This document shows, in pieces, positions 11,697-23,930 of a stretch of 64,000 bases of DNA (its first letter is position 1; every line of letters begins with the position of its first letter). The DNA lies in the NCBI GenBank assembly GCA_015680685.1, contig MNCI01026309.1, positions 1-64,000 on the forward strand, read 5' to 3'. The stretch comes from Gnetum montanum (Eukaryota; Streptophyta; Gnetopsida; Gnetales; Gnetaceae). The notes beneath the pieces are model-generated. The model was not told the origin of the DNA and searched no databases. It saw nothing but the letters and a program-made list of their open reading frames with translations. The translations under genes and the position numbers were made by a program.

Positions 11697-14060
11697 ATGT
11701 CTCCTTCTTCTTATGAGAGTGCTTCATCCACTAGGTTCAACACAATGAACAATCGGAGGCATAGTACACATGATGACTCGCTAGTGCCCCAACAGTTTCG
11801 TGTGGTATATGTTCATCCCAATGAGTATATACCAAAATTTACCTTTATCCTCCACCAAGATGAACAACTGTGTTGGCATGATTTAGAAGGTAACATAGTG
11901 TTACCTCTCAATCGCTTAGTCCCAAGCATGCTTCTTTGTGCCCTCACACGAATTTCTATGTAACACTTATAGGCAAAGTATGTNCGTGCCCTCACACGAA
12001 TTTCTATGTAACACTTATAGGCAAAGTATGTTGTGCATGAACACGACTCGAGAGAGTATCGACCCACAAAGGCACAATGTCAAAAGGACTTACAAAAGGA
12101 GAGACATTACAAATCTATGAAGGAAAAATGGTCTTAGGATGTTCCATATGTCCTAAGTGAAAATGAGGGTGAACTTGCCTCAAGAGGTTTTCCACAAAAT
12201 GATGTTCCTCTCGTTGACTTCGGTCAAGGAGTTGTGTATCAGAATCTTCACTCAACTATTCATAACCTTGGTTTTGATACCAACAAACACAAAGGGTCAA
12301 GAAAAGGAACACAAACACATGACATTGATAGACATTCCGATCATAACCACGATGGAGGCTGAGACCACCAAAGAGAAAGTGACAGGCACCGTCATGGTGC
12401 CAGTTCCCCTTCCTCTTCACCTTCATCATCTCCTTCCCCCTCTCCTTCGGGATCTGAATGTAGTCACAAAGGGAAAGACCATGAGAACAATGGTAAGCGA
12501 AATATAGATCATAGACAAAACATTCAAGAAAGCGGATGAGGGCATTCTAGAGAAACACATCGTGAAAGGAGGAAGACTAAGGAACAGTATAGGCATCATA
12601 GATGCCATAGATAGCATGATCACGATGAACCCCTACTTGCTACCTGAAGTATGGTATATATAACTGAGGCTGTTAGGATCCCAACAAGGCACCAAAAGGA
12701 TAGTAGGATCAAAAGATTAGACATGAACAATATCCCACTATTTGAAGGGGGACACAACGCTGATCCTCAAAATCATCTACAAGCGCATTCTATTATGCAT
12801 GTGCCTTGTAAAATATAGAAAATGAGTGGAAAAAACTAAAGTTGTTTCCACATACACTGATCAAAGAAGCAGAAAGCTGGTACCAGTCCTTAGAACCGGA
12901 ATCCATTCATCAATGGAATACTATGTTAGAGCTATTCAATGATAAGTATCAAACATACTCCCTACATAAGCAAATCCAATGATGGAAACAAGGAGGAAAC
13001 GAACCCTTGGATGCTACCATGGGTTGATATTATGCATTATTACATCGTTGCCTTGGCCATGGTTACTCACAAAGGGAACAAGTACACCATCTTGTAGATG
13101 GGCTTAGGTACGAAACACGAAGAACCCTTGGGACTTATGCCTAAGGAAGGCTATTTAAGCTCATAGCTGATCAAATACAAAGATTGTTGGAGCAAGTTGC
13201 TAAGGAGGAAGGTGAGTTAAGGAAAAGAAAAAGTGTGGAGGAATACAATGAAGATCCTTCCCTCTAAAAGAAGGAGGTTAGATTTTGTGAAGATGAAGAA
13301 GAGTCATCACTTGAAGAGATGGTGAATAGGTCAAATGTGAAGACTTTGCCCATTTAAAATTTTGCATTAGATGTATCAGCAAAGGTAGATCAAATGTGAG
13401 ACTTCCTAGATGATAAATTTCCAACCATTCTAAAAATAGTTGAGGACTCTAGAGAGCAAAGTAGTGATTGAGAGAGAAGGAAGCGGAAGGAAGCTGAATC
13501 TGCACATAACAAAGGTAAGAGCAAAGTTTCCATCATTGAAGAGGTTGTGGATTCAGACACAAACAATGATGGAGGATGTGAGATATGCCAATATGACCAT
13601 CCTAAAGGGTGTTGCCTAGTAATCTCACATCTGGAGGAGTTTGGGGCGTATGCACTAAACCCACGATCTCCACCAACCCTTGACCTATTATTTGAGTGAA
13701 ACTCCACCACAACCGAATGAACAATATCAACAATGGCAACACCCACAATCATGGGGAATGCCATTACCATGTCAATAGTACCCTTACCATCAACCTGACC
13801 CATACGGGTATTATGTGCAGCAGTCGATCTCTCCACGTGACTCCACTAGTCACATTGCTCCTTAACCTCACTACCAAACCCATGAGTACTATAGAACTCC
13901 TTCTCCTAGGAGTGATGTTTCACAAATTTACTATTCTTCTCATCTGACCATACCTCTTCCACCATTAGCTCCATTACCACCTGCTCCAACTATGCAGGGT
14001 GAGCTTCCTACCCAATCACAGCAATGTAATGCTATAAGGGTTTTCAACTCTTAACCTACT
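11697..14060 (+). pseudogene. Gag of gypsy element A
   Basis: The start at 11697 (MSPSSYES) is the same as in element B (minus strand, 40423). An N-terminal segment and a Ser/Pro-rich linker (about 12400-12470) precede the retrotransposon-gag core (about 12720-13200, with a GGHNADPQNHLQA motif near 12750). The zinc knuckle at 13577-13615 reads CX2CX3HX4C. Gag forms the particle and binds element RNA. Stops and frameshifts interrupt it in many places, and a 46-bp duplication around a single N at 11984 adds an artificial break. Confidence 0.85.
11938..12031. other. Single-N gap flanked by a 46-bp direct duplication
   Basis: Bases 11938-11983 are repeated exactly at 11986-12031 with N at 11984. 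The homologous gag of element B (around 40140-40200) has only one copy. This is most simply an unmerged overlap between two contigs, not biology. Confidence 0.85.
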
Positions 14061-14066
14061 ATTGAT

Positions 14067-17000
14067 TTGGATAGTCGATCAAAGAAAAGATATTTCTTTA
14101 GAACCAATAGTTCAACCAAGTCCTTACAACCACAAGTAGCCAATTCTCCAAACACATCACCACCATTCGAATCTTTAGAGCTTCCTTCAAACCAAAAACC
14201 ACACCCAACAAATACTATCATGTTAACCCACGCAATCCCCAATTGGATCAAAGTTGGCCATCTTCATAGGAAATTCTTTGATCCTGGAAGTCCTCTTATA
14301 TATTTACAAATCACTGGGAATGAACCTTGTAAATCTCTTTTGAACTCAAGTTCTAGTGTGAACTTAATCTCTCAAGAAATGTACAAAGCCTGGAACCTAC
14401 CTCCACTAAAAAATAGTAACATTCGGTTAGATTTGGCTAACCATTTCATCACTATCCCATTTGGACTAGTGGAGGACATTGTCACCACTATTTCTAGGTG
14501 TCATATCCAGTACATTTCCTAGTGATCCAAGTCAAAAACTGTAAGGGGAACTTCCTAATCATTATGGGAAGAGCATGGCTAAGCACAATAGATGCGCACT
14601 TAGGAATATGTGATCTTTCCCTAGAAATCTCAAAAGAAAATGCATTTAGAAAGATCGAGAAGAAGAAAGTTCCATGTGTTGCATATAGTGACATAGGGTG
14701 TAGCTGCATGTAGAAGTCCTAGTTTGTACAATGTTTAACATTGCTTGCATGCAAGCAATGTGCACAAGTAACAGATATACAAAGATTCCTATATGCAGTA
14801 GCCATAAGATAGGAAGGAACCCAGTGGCTGATAGCTAACTGAGAGAGCAACTCAACTCTATGCATGGAACCAACTAAGAGCTTGACTTGTGCCTACATTG
14901 ATAACATAGATACATTAGAGCAAGTACATCATCAACTTTCAAGTCCTAACATCGAAAATATCAACTGGGGGAAGCTGGAAATCCTTGATGAGTTTAAGTA
15001 AGAGCCCCTTGGTTAAAACAGTTGCCCACCAGTATGGAGTACATATTTTTCAAGAATGGAAAACTGATAATCATTAACACTAAGCTCACTCCTCAAAAAA
15101 AAGAAAGACTTCTGAAGATGGTAAAAAAATGGTCGAAATCCTTTTCTTGGTCATATCCCAAATTAACCAGATAGATCCTTGGATATGTCAACATAGAATT
15201 TACATTGACCCCTCCATGAAACTTTGACAACAACCGCAAAGACGACTAAACTTAAAGCTTAAGCAAGTGTTTAAAGAAGAAATTGAACAACTTCTAAAAG
15301 ATGGGCTCATCTACCCCATTACTAATAGTGAATGGGTTAGTTCATTAGTCATTATACCTAAAAAGGAAGGTAAATGGAGGATATGTATAGACTTTAGGCT
15401 ATTAAACATGGCAACATTCAAAGATCACTTCCCATTGCCATTCATCAAACAAGTCTTAGATACCATTGCAGGGCATTGCTACTATAGTTTTCTAGATGGT
15501 TACAATAGATGTAATCAAATTCAAATAGCACCAAAAGACCAAGCCAAGACTACATTCACAAGTCCTTGGGGGACATTTTCATAGAGGTAGATGTAATTTG
15601 GCTTGTGCAATGCCCCAGCAACATTTCAACATCTGGTTCTAAGTATATTTTAGCAGCATATAGGAAATGGTATGGAGGTTTTTATTGACGATTTCTCCAC
15701 CTACAGAGCAAACTTTGAACAAGCATTGGACCAACTAGAGCAAGTACTAAAACAATGTGTAGAAACCAACTTAAGGCTCAATTGGCAAAAAAGCCATTTA
15801 ATGGTCCAAGAGGGCGTTGTATTAGGGCATAAAATTTCACAAACAATGATAGAGATAGACCCCAAAAAAATTAAATTCATCCAAGGAATCACTCATCAAC
15901 TTGAGATTGTAAAAGCTATCCAATCATTCCTTAGACATACTGGTTATTATAAATGCTTCATCGAGAAATTTTCAAGGATTGCAAAACCATTGGTAGAATT
16001 TACAAAGAAGGACGTACCCTTTGAATGGACCAAGAAATGTGAGCTAGGTTTTCAAACCTTAAAGGAAAAGCTTGTAGAAACACCCATTCTACAAGCTCCT
16101 AACTGGTCCAGACCATTCCACATAATGACTAATGCATCCAACTTTTCTTTAGAAGCCATACTCACATAGTTAGATGATCAAAACTGACCCTATTACATTC
16201 ACTATGCAAGTTGAAGTATTACTGGTACACAACTTAACTATACCACAATAGAAAAAGAGTTAATGACTATGGTGTTTGCACTAGAAAAGTTTAGGCACTA
16301 TGTATTGGACTATAAGATATTTGTACACATGGATCATAGTGCAATATGGTTCCTAATGAATAAACCAATGGTGAGCCCTTGCATCATACGATGATTTGTG
16401 ATTTTACAAGAGTTCGATCTTACGATGATCAATCGTAAAGACACTAAGAATGTTATTGTTGATCATTTATCTCAGTTACGATGGGATAATAAAGAGGATG
16501 AATATCCAATTTCTAACCATTTCCCTAATGAACACCTCTTTGTAGGTGTAATAAACAATCAATTACCCATTGAGAAAAATTGGTATAGTAGCATTCTCAC
16601 TTATATCCTAACACAAGAGACACCACAAGGGCTAGACGTTAAAAAGAAATAATAGTTTTTGCACCGAGCCAAATATTTCATGGAAATCAATGGACAAATT
16701 TATAAGGTATGTTCCAATGGCTTTGTCTGATGGTGTGTTCCCAATATAGATCAATTGCAAGTTCTCCAAGATGCTCATGAGGGCCCTTGTGGGGGTCATT
16801 ACATTGGGAAACGAATAGCCATAAAAATATTTCTTGTAGGATATTATTGGCCTACATTGTTCTAGGACGTTCATCACTTCGTCCAATCTTCTGAGCGTTG
16901 CCAACGTGATGGGCGAATGACTACTAGAATGGAGGGCCCACAACAATGGATTCAACCTTTATAACCATTCAACATATGGGGAATTGATTTTATGGGGCCT

Positions 17001-17930
17001 ATTACACAAATGTCCAATGGAAAATCCTACATTGGCATTGTTGTTAACTATTTTACAAAGTGCGTGGAAGTGACCGCTATCACTGACTACACATCATCTA
17101 CCACTGCACAATTTCTTCAACAAAAAATCGTACATAGGTTTGGTGTGCCTTGTGCACTTATTTCTGATAATGGTACATATTTTATAGGTGCAAATTTTTG
17201 AAACTTGATTCAACACTTAGGAGTTGAGCATAAGCTAACTACACCATATCATCCTCAAGTGAATGGCCAAGCCGAAGTCACCAATAGGGAGATCACAAAA
17301 ATATTGAGATGAACCATTAGCAAATATCGGTGATACTAGAGCACCAAACTAAACAATGCTCTTTGAGTATACCGCTCCACATGGAAACTCCCTATAGGCT
17401 ACTCTCCCTATGAGTTAGTGCATGGTAAACTTCCAACACTTTCTATCCAAGCTGAACTCCATACACTATCTATAGCATGTGACCTCAACCTTAACCTTAA
17501 TCTAGCATAGAAAGAATGGTTAATGAACCTTAACTTGCTAGATGAAAACTAATTAGCTACCTTGTCATCCAATGAACTGCACAAGGCCTTTAACAAACAA
17601 TGTCATGACCTAAGAATTAGAAAAGTCAAATACCAACTAGGACATAAGGTTCTGTATTGGAATCTCACACATGTGCCACAATGAACTAAATTTCAAACGC
17701 TATAGGAAGGACTTTATATTATTCATGAAAATTTTCCTTTAGGGGCCATGATGATCTATAAACCTAAAAGCCCAAATAAGAAATTATTGGGCAACATCTA
17801 GCAAACCAAACCTTTCCATGAGCCTAAAATAGCCAATACTAACACTACCTTTGTTAATGGACAACCTTGCTCATTATTTTGGATCTCCTCCTTCCAACTC
17901 AGTCATGTGGAAGATGGCCATTGATGTTAG
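14067..17930 (+). pseudogene. Pol of gypsy element A: protease, RT, RNase H, integrase
   Basis: Protease region at about 14270-14600: the catalytic Asp motif has become LLNSSSSVNLIS (Asp to Asn, Gly to Ser), and an IMGRAWLS motif follows. Reverse transcriptase at about 15260-15800 has an EGKWRICIDFRLLN motif and an intact catalytic VFIDDFS near 15675. RNase H follows at about 16100-16460 with a tether region. Integrase at about 16760-17500 contains GIDFMGPI (first Asp), a SDNGTYF motif (second Asp) and a NGQAEVTNREI motif (Glu). A C-terminal region ends near 17930. Together these would replicate and insert the element. In-frame stops occur in every domain. Gene order RT-RNase H-IN is gypsy. 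Confidence 0.92.
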
Positions 17931-19437
17931 TCATTCCAAGCCTCAGTTTCTTTTGTCTTTTTTGTTTTACACATTTTTCATCTTTACTTACTTTTGTTTT
18001 ACACCATTGTTAACATTTTTACTATTTCTTTCTCTATTACATTTTATTTAAATTACTCTCACTCATCATATAATAAGTGCTCATGATGGTGGATTGTACT
18101 ATAATGGTGTTGATTACTAATGTTTGGTTTTTGCCTTTGACTTTCAATGTTGATGCTAAGATATGGTTCTTTTGATGCAATGAGTCCACGTCATCCATTC
18201 ATCCATACAACTCTATGGTCTCCCTTTGTTCTGGAAATGTACTATCTTTTTCTCCAAGAAAACTTATTAATGAATTTGTGGCTTAGTATTCTTCAAACCA
18301 AGAAAAGATTCAAATGGATTGCAAAGGGTGTGATTTCAAGGGGATTCAACACATTTGTGCTGCCTATTTTCTTGGGTACTTGGATGTTTTTCATAGGTTT
18401 TCTACCATTCTGCTATTGACCAAATATCAAGAAGTTGACTAAATCAAATAAGTCTTTGCATGGTGTGGTTCTCACTCAAAAAAAAAAAAACTAGTGGGAA
18501 TTCAAAGCACACCCCTTAGACATTACAAAGAAACATGGGCTACAAGCACTGGTTATGGAACTTGAAAGACATGTTACCCATGCATGAAGGTTCCCTCTAA
18601 CTATGGCCCTTTCTCGCTTCCTGCTCCTCTGTTCTTTCTCTTGTTGAAATTGTGGTGGCTATGTGGATCCATTTTTGTTGCTTCAGGAGGATGGGTTGGT
18701 CAACTGTGTTGATGCAAAGTTACTGGTTGTGGTTAGTCTTAATCTAGGTTTAGAATGAATTCTATTAATTCACCTTAATCACATACTACACAAGGGACTT
18801 TACACAACCTTAATTTTTGGATTCCATTCCATTTCATTCTTTCTTTCCGTATTGCTTTCCACATTCCACCTCATTGCCAATTTTACGATTAGTTTATATC
18901 TTGGTTGAAGCATTGTTATTCTTTGGTAAAATCTTGTGGGTCAGTTCTTAACCATTATTTCCATATGTCATTCCTAGAGCCTATGGACTCTTTGGTTTGT
19001 GGGTTTATCAAGGCATAAAGGGCATGAGCCTACTTTGGGGAGGACCCACTGGCATTCCTTTTTGGTGCAATTGTCTAGCTTTTTCCCATAAACATTTCTT
19101 GCAATCAGCTATTTCCCATTTCACCCCATCAATGACATTCATTTTTGTTTTTGTTTTATTGGCTTCACCATTGTTATTTCTCTCATCTTTCTTGTTCTTT
19201 AAGTTTTCCACCCTATTGCTACCGAAGGTTTGCTCTTAGTCATGGGGGCCTTGTCACAGATTTTTCCATTCCATTACTTATCTAACCCCTACACCTTGGG
19301 TAGTCATCAGTTATAAACCTGTAACCCAGTATTCACCATACCCACAACCTAGCCAATGTGCTTCATATCAAGGCAAGGTATCAATTACATTATATCTTAT
19401 CTATCCTTACTAATTTGTGACTATGTTGTATGTGCAG
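17931..19437 (+). other. Post-pol spacer of element A
   Basis: No conserved ORF is seen. Three short blocks are shared with the same place in B, C and D: a 'gtgacttcaaggg' type block near 18327-18350, a 'gaaagacatgttacccatg' block at 18563-18600, and a 'tttggggaggacccact' block at 19018-19060. A poly-A tract lies near 18480-18490. Confidence 0.65.
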
Positions 19438-19808
19438 ATGGCAATTGCATGAACAATGGACTGGGATAGAAGGGAGCACTTAGGATGGATTGAAGCAAAA
19501 ATCATTTATGCAGGGAACAAGATTGATCCTGTGGCCATGAATGAATAACAGTGTGCACATTTTTGACATCAGCAGCAACGTGCCTCACTTTATTTTCTCT
19601 CTCTCACTCTCTCTCTCTTCAAGCTGTTAATGAGGGCTTGGATGTCACCTATGTATAGTGTTCACCACAATGGTTATGAACACCAATGCTGTAATATGTT
19701 TGTCAATCTATTCACTAGGCACATTCAGTCTATCATTCCATGTCACCATCATATTTTCATTCAGATAGTAATCCCATATCTTTCTAATATTTTTTAAGGA
19801 ACTGATGA
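19438..19808 (+). pseudogene. Vestige of downstream ORF in element A
   Basis: An ATG directly after TGTGCAG opens a frame that stops after four codons (MAIA, then TGA). If the stop is ignored it continues to about residue 36 (stop near 19546). The same four-codon start and stop exists in B (24305-24307, minus strand). C and D have their large coiled-coil ORF at this position. The sequence after it contains a (CT)n run (19596-19619) and runs into the 3' LTR deletion near 19808. The A/B lineage has probably lost or replaced the ORF. Confidence 0.5.
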
Positions 19809-19816
19809 ATACTGGG

Positions 19817-20537
19817 CGCTTGGTTTGGTAGTTAGTTTTTCTTAGTCCCTTACCTGAACTCTTGTAATTTCTCCTTTTTAGAGTTAGAATTATCTTTGAG
19901 TGCCCATAGTAAGAGTCATAAAGTGAACGAATCTTTATTTGAGCATTGTGTACCTAAGCACACCTTGTGTTTGGAAATAAAGATGAACTTTGTGATAAAC
20001 CTTGCAACATTCAGAATAGCTCATTTAGTGCATTTAATGTTATTTATAGTTATTTAATGATTTCCTTAGTTAATTGATGTTGTTTTTATAGAATTATTCA
20101 TTTTCAACAAGTAAGCACACTCAGTATGACTACTTCGAGCATACATGGAACACTTGGTAACCCAATAACGACTAGCATTTGGTAATCCCAGTAGTCTTAC
20201 ACTAATTCAGAATTTGTCTGGCAAGTGGGAATGAATGCTAGTGTTAGGACTAGTTAGAGCATAGTTGATTAGTTCAATTAAATTAGTTACTCCCTCATTT
20301 CATTTCTCCATTTTAAGCATCAGGAAAATAAAACATAAAAAACCATAAAAATCACATACCTCAAGTTTACTTAACCATACAATCGTGTCGTACAAGTAAG
20401 CTTGGGAAGACAATGATCGCATAACCCATTCTTGTTTTGTGAAGGTGCATAAGCACTTAGTCCTTGGAGTTCAACTAGATCACACATGAACACTCGTATT
20501 CATATGGTTGACTGTAGGGGTACCTCACCACTCATCA
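19817..20537 (+). repeat. 3' LTR of element A, 5'-truncated
   Basis: It aligns with 10839-11559 of the 5' LTR through the ACTCATCA terminus. The first about 130 bp, including the GATATC cluster and the TATA box, and the polypurine tract before it are missing. Comparison with B shows a single deletion joining the internal 'aaggaact' block to the middle of U3. Confidence 0.85.
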
Positions 20538-21788
20538 GTCTCTACTTTATACAACTTTCCTATTTTAATTCCATGCAATATTAAACATTATCAACAATGC
20601 AAAATTAAACATTTTCCATCTCCAAAGGTAGATATTAAACATTTTCCATCTCCAAAGATAACAGTTAGTCCTACATCATCCAATTCACTTATAACAAAAT
20701 ATTTTTAGTAAGTGTTGGAACATGATGTACATTGGAAATCGATTTAACTACTACATTTTTTAAACTAAATCTTTACCTTTTCATAACCTATAAATTTTCA
20801 TAAACCATCCTTACCCAATCTTACCATTTCGAGATCAGATGATGTATACTCACTAAACCAATTAACATGTGGAGTGTAGTGATGAGATACACATGAGTTC
20901 ACATACCATGAATACATATCAGCATTATTTGAAGAAGATGAGACAACATACTAATATCCCTCTCAAGCAAGAGGGGCTTGATCATTTTTTGATACATTGC
21001 TCTTTTTATCCCTTTTCAGAGGGGCTTTAGAATCTTTCTTTACATGACCAACTTTACCACAATTCCAACATTTAGGTAGCCTCTTTACAAATTTTTTGAG
21101 GCTTATTCTTAAACTAAGGCCTCTTAACAAACTTGGGCTTTATATCATTTTTGATAAATCATACATAATTTTGAGTAGAAGTTTTCCTTCTTGCTTCCTC
21201 AAATAATAATTGATCAACAACATTATCAAAAATAAAGTTGGTAGATGTATTACTTACAGCCATCGCAAATGTCTCCCATGAATTTGGAAGTGTGCTGAGA
21301 AGTGTGATGTACTAACCTTTCTCATCCATTTTCACCCCCATAGATTGCAATTAATGGATCAGTGTATTAAATATATTCAAGTGTTTTGTAATGGTAGTAC
21401 CTTCAACCATTTTACAATCATACAATCATTTCTTCAACAATAGCTTATTGGTTAGGGACATTGTTTGATTCAAAGTTTGAGATTTATCCTATAAATCTTT
21501 ACTAGAAGAAACATTGGCAACATTAATCAATACTAAATCTAAAAGACATAAATAAATTGTACTTATTACCTTTAGGTTCAACTTTTCTCACTCTTCATCA
21601 AACATTTTATTAGGCTTCACTCCTAAAATTTCATTGTGGTGGTTCTTTTCAATGAGGAGAGCCTCCATCTTGATCTTCTATAATTCATAGTTGGACTCAT
21701 TCATTTTTCAATCTCAATTTTGGACAAAGAGGTGGTCATATTTTTTTCATACAATTACTTTACAAGATAATCATGGTGTGTGAAACCT
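20538..21788 (-). pseudogene. Copia gag and protease (distal part of split element)
   Basis: Reading the minus strand from 21780 to 20538: gag with a UBN2-like region, then a CCHC zinc knuckle (CWNCGKVGHVKKDS, last Cys replaced by Ser) near 21035-21075. The protease follows near 20870-20910, where the catalytic Asp-Ser-Gly reads Asn-Ser-Cys before a SHHYTPH-like motif. The start of the pre-integrase region has a FGDGKCLI stretch, duplicated in tandem (23-bp block near 20606-20655). The frame resumes at 10708 beyond element A. Confidence 0.85.
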
Positions 21789-21802
21789 AGCTTCAATACC
21801 AA
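21789..21802 (-). promoter_or_regulatory. Copia primer-binding site (tRNA-iMet type)
   Basis: The minus strand reads TTGGTATTGAAGCT one base inside the LTR end. This is the usual copia TGGTATCAGAGC site with two transitions and one other change. Confidence 0.8.
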
Positions 21803-21803
21803 T

Positions 21804-22263
21804 TGTTATTCTGAATCGCTTACACCAATATAATATTAAATTTAAAGAAAGCTATAGAAATTAAAAAAAAAAAAGACATAGAGTTACCTTGGGGAAAACT
21901 TTCAAGGTGAGAAATCCCAGTTGGAAATCAACTCTTGGACCATTAGCAATAGCACAAAGGATAGAAGCTCAAGGAAAATTTATAAAAGAAAGAAGATAAC
22001 TTTCAAGATTTATGCTTCTATCAAAAAATATCATGCCTTGGATGCTCCTTTTGAGCTCCTTATATATTGTCATGGGTTACAAAAATAGACCCATACTATA
22101 AGAAATAACTATTTTTATTTTTTGAAGAATAGGTTGGTGTAACAAGTATAAATGGGTTAACTATATTAAAAATAGAAAATCAAATATGATAATGGATAAG
22201 GATGGTGGAGCAAATAACAAATGCTGGAGAATCAAGGAAAATTTTCCTTCAAACACCTTAACA
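21804..22263 (-). repeat. Copia 5' LTR
   Basis: The 460-bp LTR, on the minus strand, begins TGTTAAGG at 22263 and ends AATAACA at 21804, next to the primer site. The half nearest 22263 matches the truncated 3' LTR at 7777-7909. Confidence 0.88.
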
Positions 22264-23018
22264 TTTAGACCATTATGGATTCAACATAAATGTATAATGA
22301 ATTAATACTATCAATGATTATACCTCACTAACATGATAATCATATTAGTACAATGTGAATAATTTTATATCATTCAAAAATGAATATAAAACTTGTGCTT
22401 AAATTAAAAAATTAAGGTGAATATCACTTCATTCTTTAATAGTTTACTATAGCCTCTTTCAAATCAATAGGTACAACGAATTACTTGAATTGTACAATCA
22501 ATTCATGATACATGCACATGGATGCTTTGAAAATCATGATAGTGAAGATAAATATTAAGCATGGACTCCTGAATATGAGATCATGAAGTCAAAGAAAGAT
22601 TATTGTTAAATCATAATTTTCATTTGTTAGAACTTTGTATGCTTTTATAATTTATAGATAATAGTGATATAAGTGTAAATCACATGTTCCAAATCCAAGA
22701 GCTCTTTCCTAAATCAAATGAACTCATTCTTACAATTAGGATTTACCTATTAGAATAGATCCCTTTACAAATATGAGTCTTACCTAATAGAAGGTGTTGA
22801 TATTGAAATTATTTAACTACATGTATACCTAGGTCATATAGTCAACACAATAATTTGGGGTGTTGAAACCCCAAGATAATTGTAATATAGGTACATTCCA
22901 AGATACATAGTCTAATTAGAACTTTATGACATGAACTTTTTTGACATACTCCTTAGAATTAAACCTATGATATGCAAAGCATAAGCTACATATTCTAACT
23001 AACTGACTAATGCCTCAC
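22264..23018. other. Duplicated host segment between copia and element B
   Basis: It aligns with 62015-62820 of copy 2. It is AT-rich and no gene is recognised. A short inverted block, 'ggggtgttgaaacccc', near 22856 is repeated in the foldback sequences at 41540 and 62660-62680. Confidence 0.6.
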
Positions 23019-23921
23019 TAATGAGCGATGAGGTACCCCTACACTCAACCATACAAATACGAGTGTTACACATGATATGGTCAAACTCCAAAGACTAAGT
23101 GCTTATGTGCCTTCACAGAACAAGGATGGATTAGGCGATCGTTGTCTTCCCAAGTTTACTCGTATGGCATGATTGTATGGTTAAGTAAAATTGAGGTATA
23201 TGATTTTTATGCTTTTTTATGTTTTACATCCTAGTGCTAAAGAGGGAAGAAGTGAATTAATTGAATAACTAATTNGGTGCTAAAGAGGGAAGAAGTGAAT
23301 TAATTGAATAACTAATTTAAATTAACTGAACAACTAGGCCCTAACTAGTCCTAACACCAACATTTTTTCTCACTTTCCGTACACATCTTGAACTAGTGCA
23401 ACACCATTGGGATTACCAAACGCTAATTGTTACTGGGTTAACAAGTGTTCCACGCATGCTCAAAGTGGTCATATTGAGTGTGCTTACTTGTGAAAATTAA
23501 TGAATCAATAAAAGAAACATTAATTAACTAATGAAAGCATTAAAGAACTATAAATAGCATTAAGGGTGAGAGATAAGCTATTTTGAATGCTGCAAGGTTT
23601 ATCATTAAGTTCATCTTTATTTCCAAACACAAGGTGTGCTTAGGTACACAATGCTTAAATAAAGATCTGTTCACTTTATGACTCCTACTGCAAGCACTCA
23701 AAAATAATTCTAGCTTTGAGAGGAAGAAACTGCAAGAGTTCAAGTAAGGGACTAAGAACTAACTGCCAAAGCAAGTGTGCCTACCTCTTATTTATAGGCA
23801 ACGAGACAGGTCCCAATATTGGATGTCTGATATCACATGATAGGATCTGATATCACAGATCTAATATCACGGATGCGATATCGTGGCCCCAATATCACAT
23901 ACGCAATATTGCAGCTCATCA
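23019..23921 (-). repeat. 3' LTR of element B
   Basis: It starts TAATGAG (a decayed TGATGAG) and ends CTCATCA. GATATC-type palindromes lie at 23812-23915 and a reversed TATA box at 23789-23796. It is about 91% identical by eye to the 5' LTR over a 215-bp sample. An N-flanked 41-bp duplication inflates its length. The polypurine tract (GTCGGGGTA on the minus strand) lies just inside at 23922-23930. Confidence 0.9.
23234..23317. other. Single-N gap flanked by a 41-bp direct duplication
   Basis: Bases 23234-23274 are repeated exactly at 23277-23317 with N at 23275. The other LTR of the same element (around 40763-40805) has one copy only. It is best read as an assembly artefact. Confidence 0.87.
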
Positions 23922-23930
23922 TACCCCGAC

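Larger units (their letters stand above)
10709..20537 (+). mobile_element. Ty3/gypsy retrotransposon A (Athila/Tat-like)
   Basis: A complete-length element of 9.8 kb with LTRs at 10709-11559 and 19817-20537. It has TGATGAGT...ACTCATCA termini and a tRNA-Asp-type primer site. Gag, protease, reverse transcriptase, RNase H and integrase follow in gypsy order. It interrupts the minus-strand copia element in its pre-integrase region. The expected 5-bp target duplication is imperfect (GCTTC at 10704-10708 versus GTCTC at 20538-20542). It is closely related to element B, which lies in the opposite orientation. It is inactive: stops throughout and a deletion of the polypurine tract and the start of the 3' LTR. 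Confidence 0.92.
7777..22263 (-). mobile_element. Ty1/copia retrotransposon (minus), split by gypsy element A
   Basis: LTR remnants face each other at 7777-7909 (3', truncated) and 21804-22263 (5', complete). Between them, on the minus strand and in correct order, are primer site, gag with CCHC knuckle, protease, pre-integrase/integrase, reverse transcriptase and RNase H. Gypsy element A sits in the pre-integrase region. Without A the element is about 4.7 kb, normal for copia. All genes have stops. The left end is missing part of the LTR together with about 361 bp of flank, so no target duplication is seen. Confidence 0.9.

Noticed and set aside
19596-19619. (CT)n run as a promoter element
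   Set aside because: It lies in the vestigial ORF region of A, and B has only a short impure version. A microsatellite is the simpler reading.
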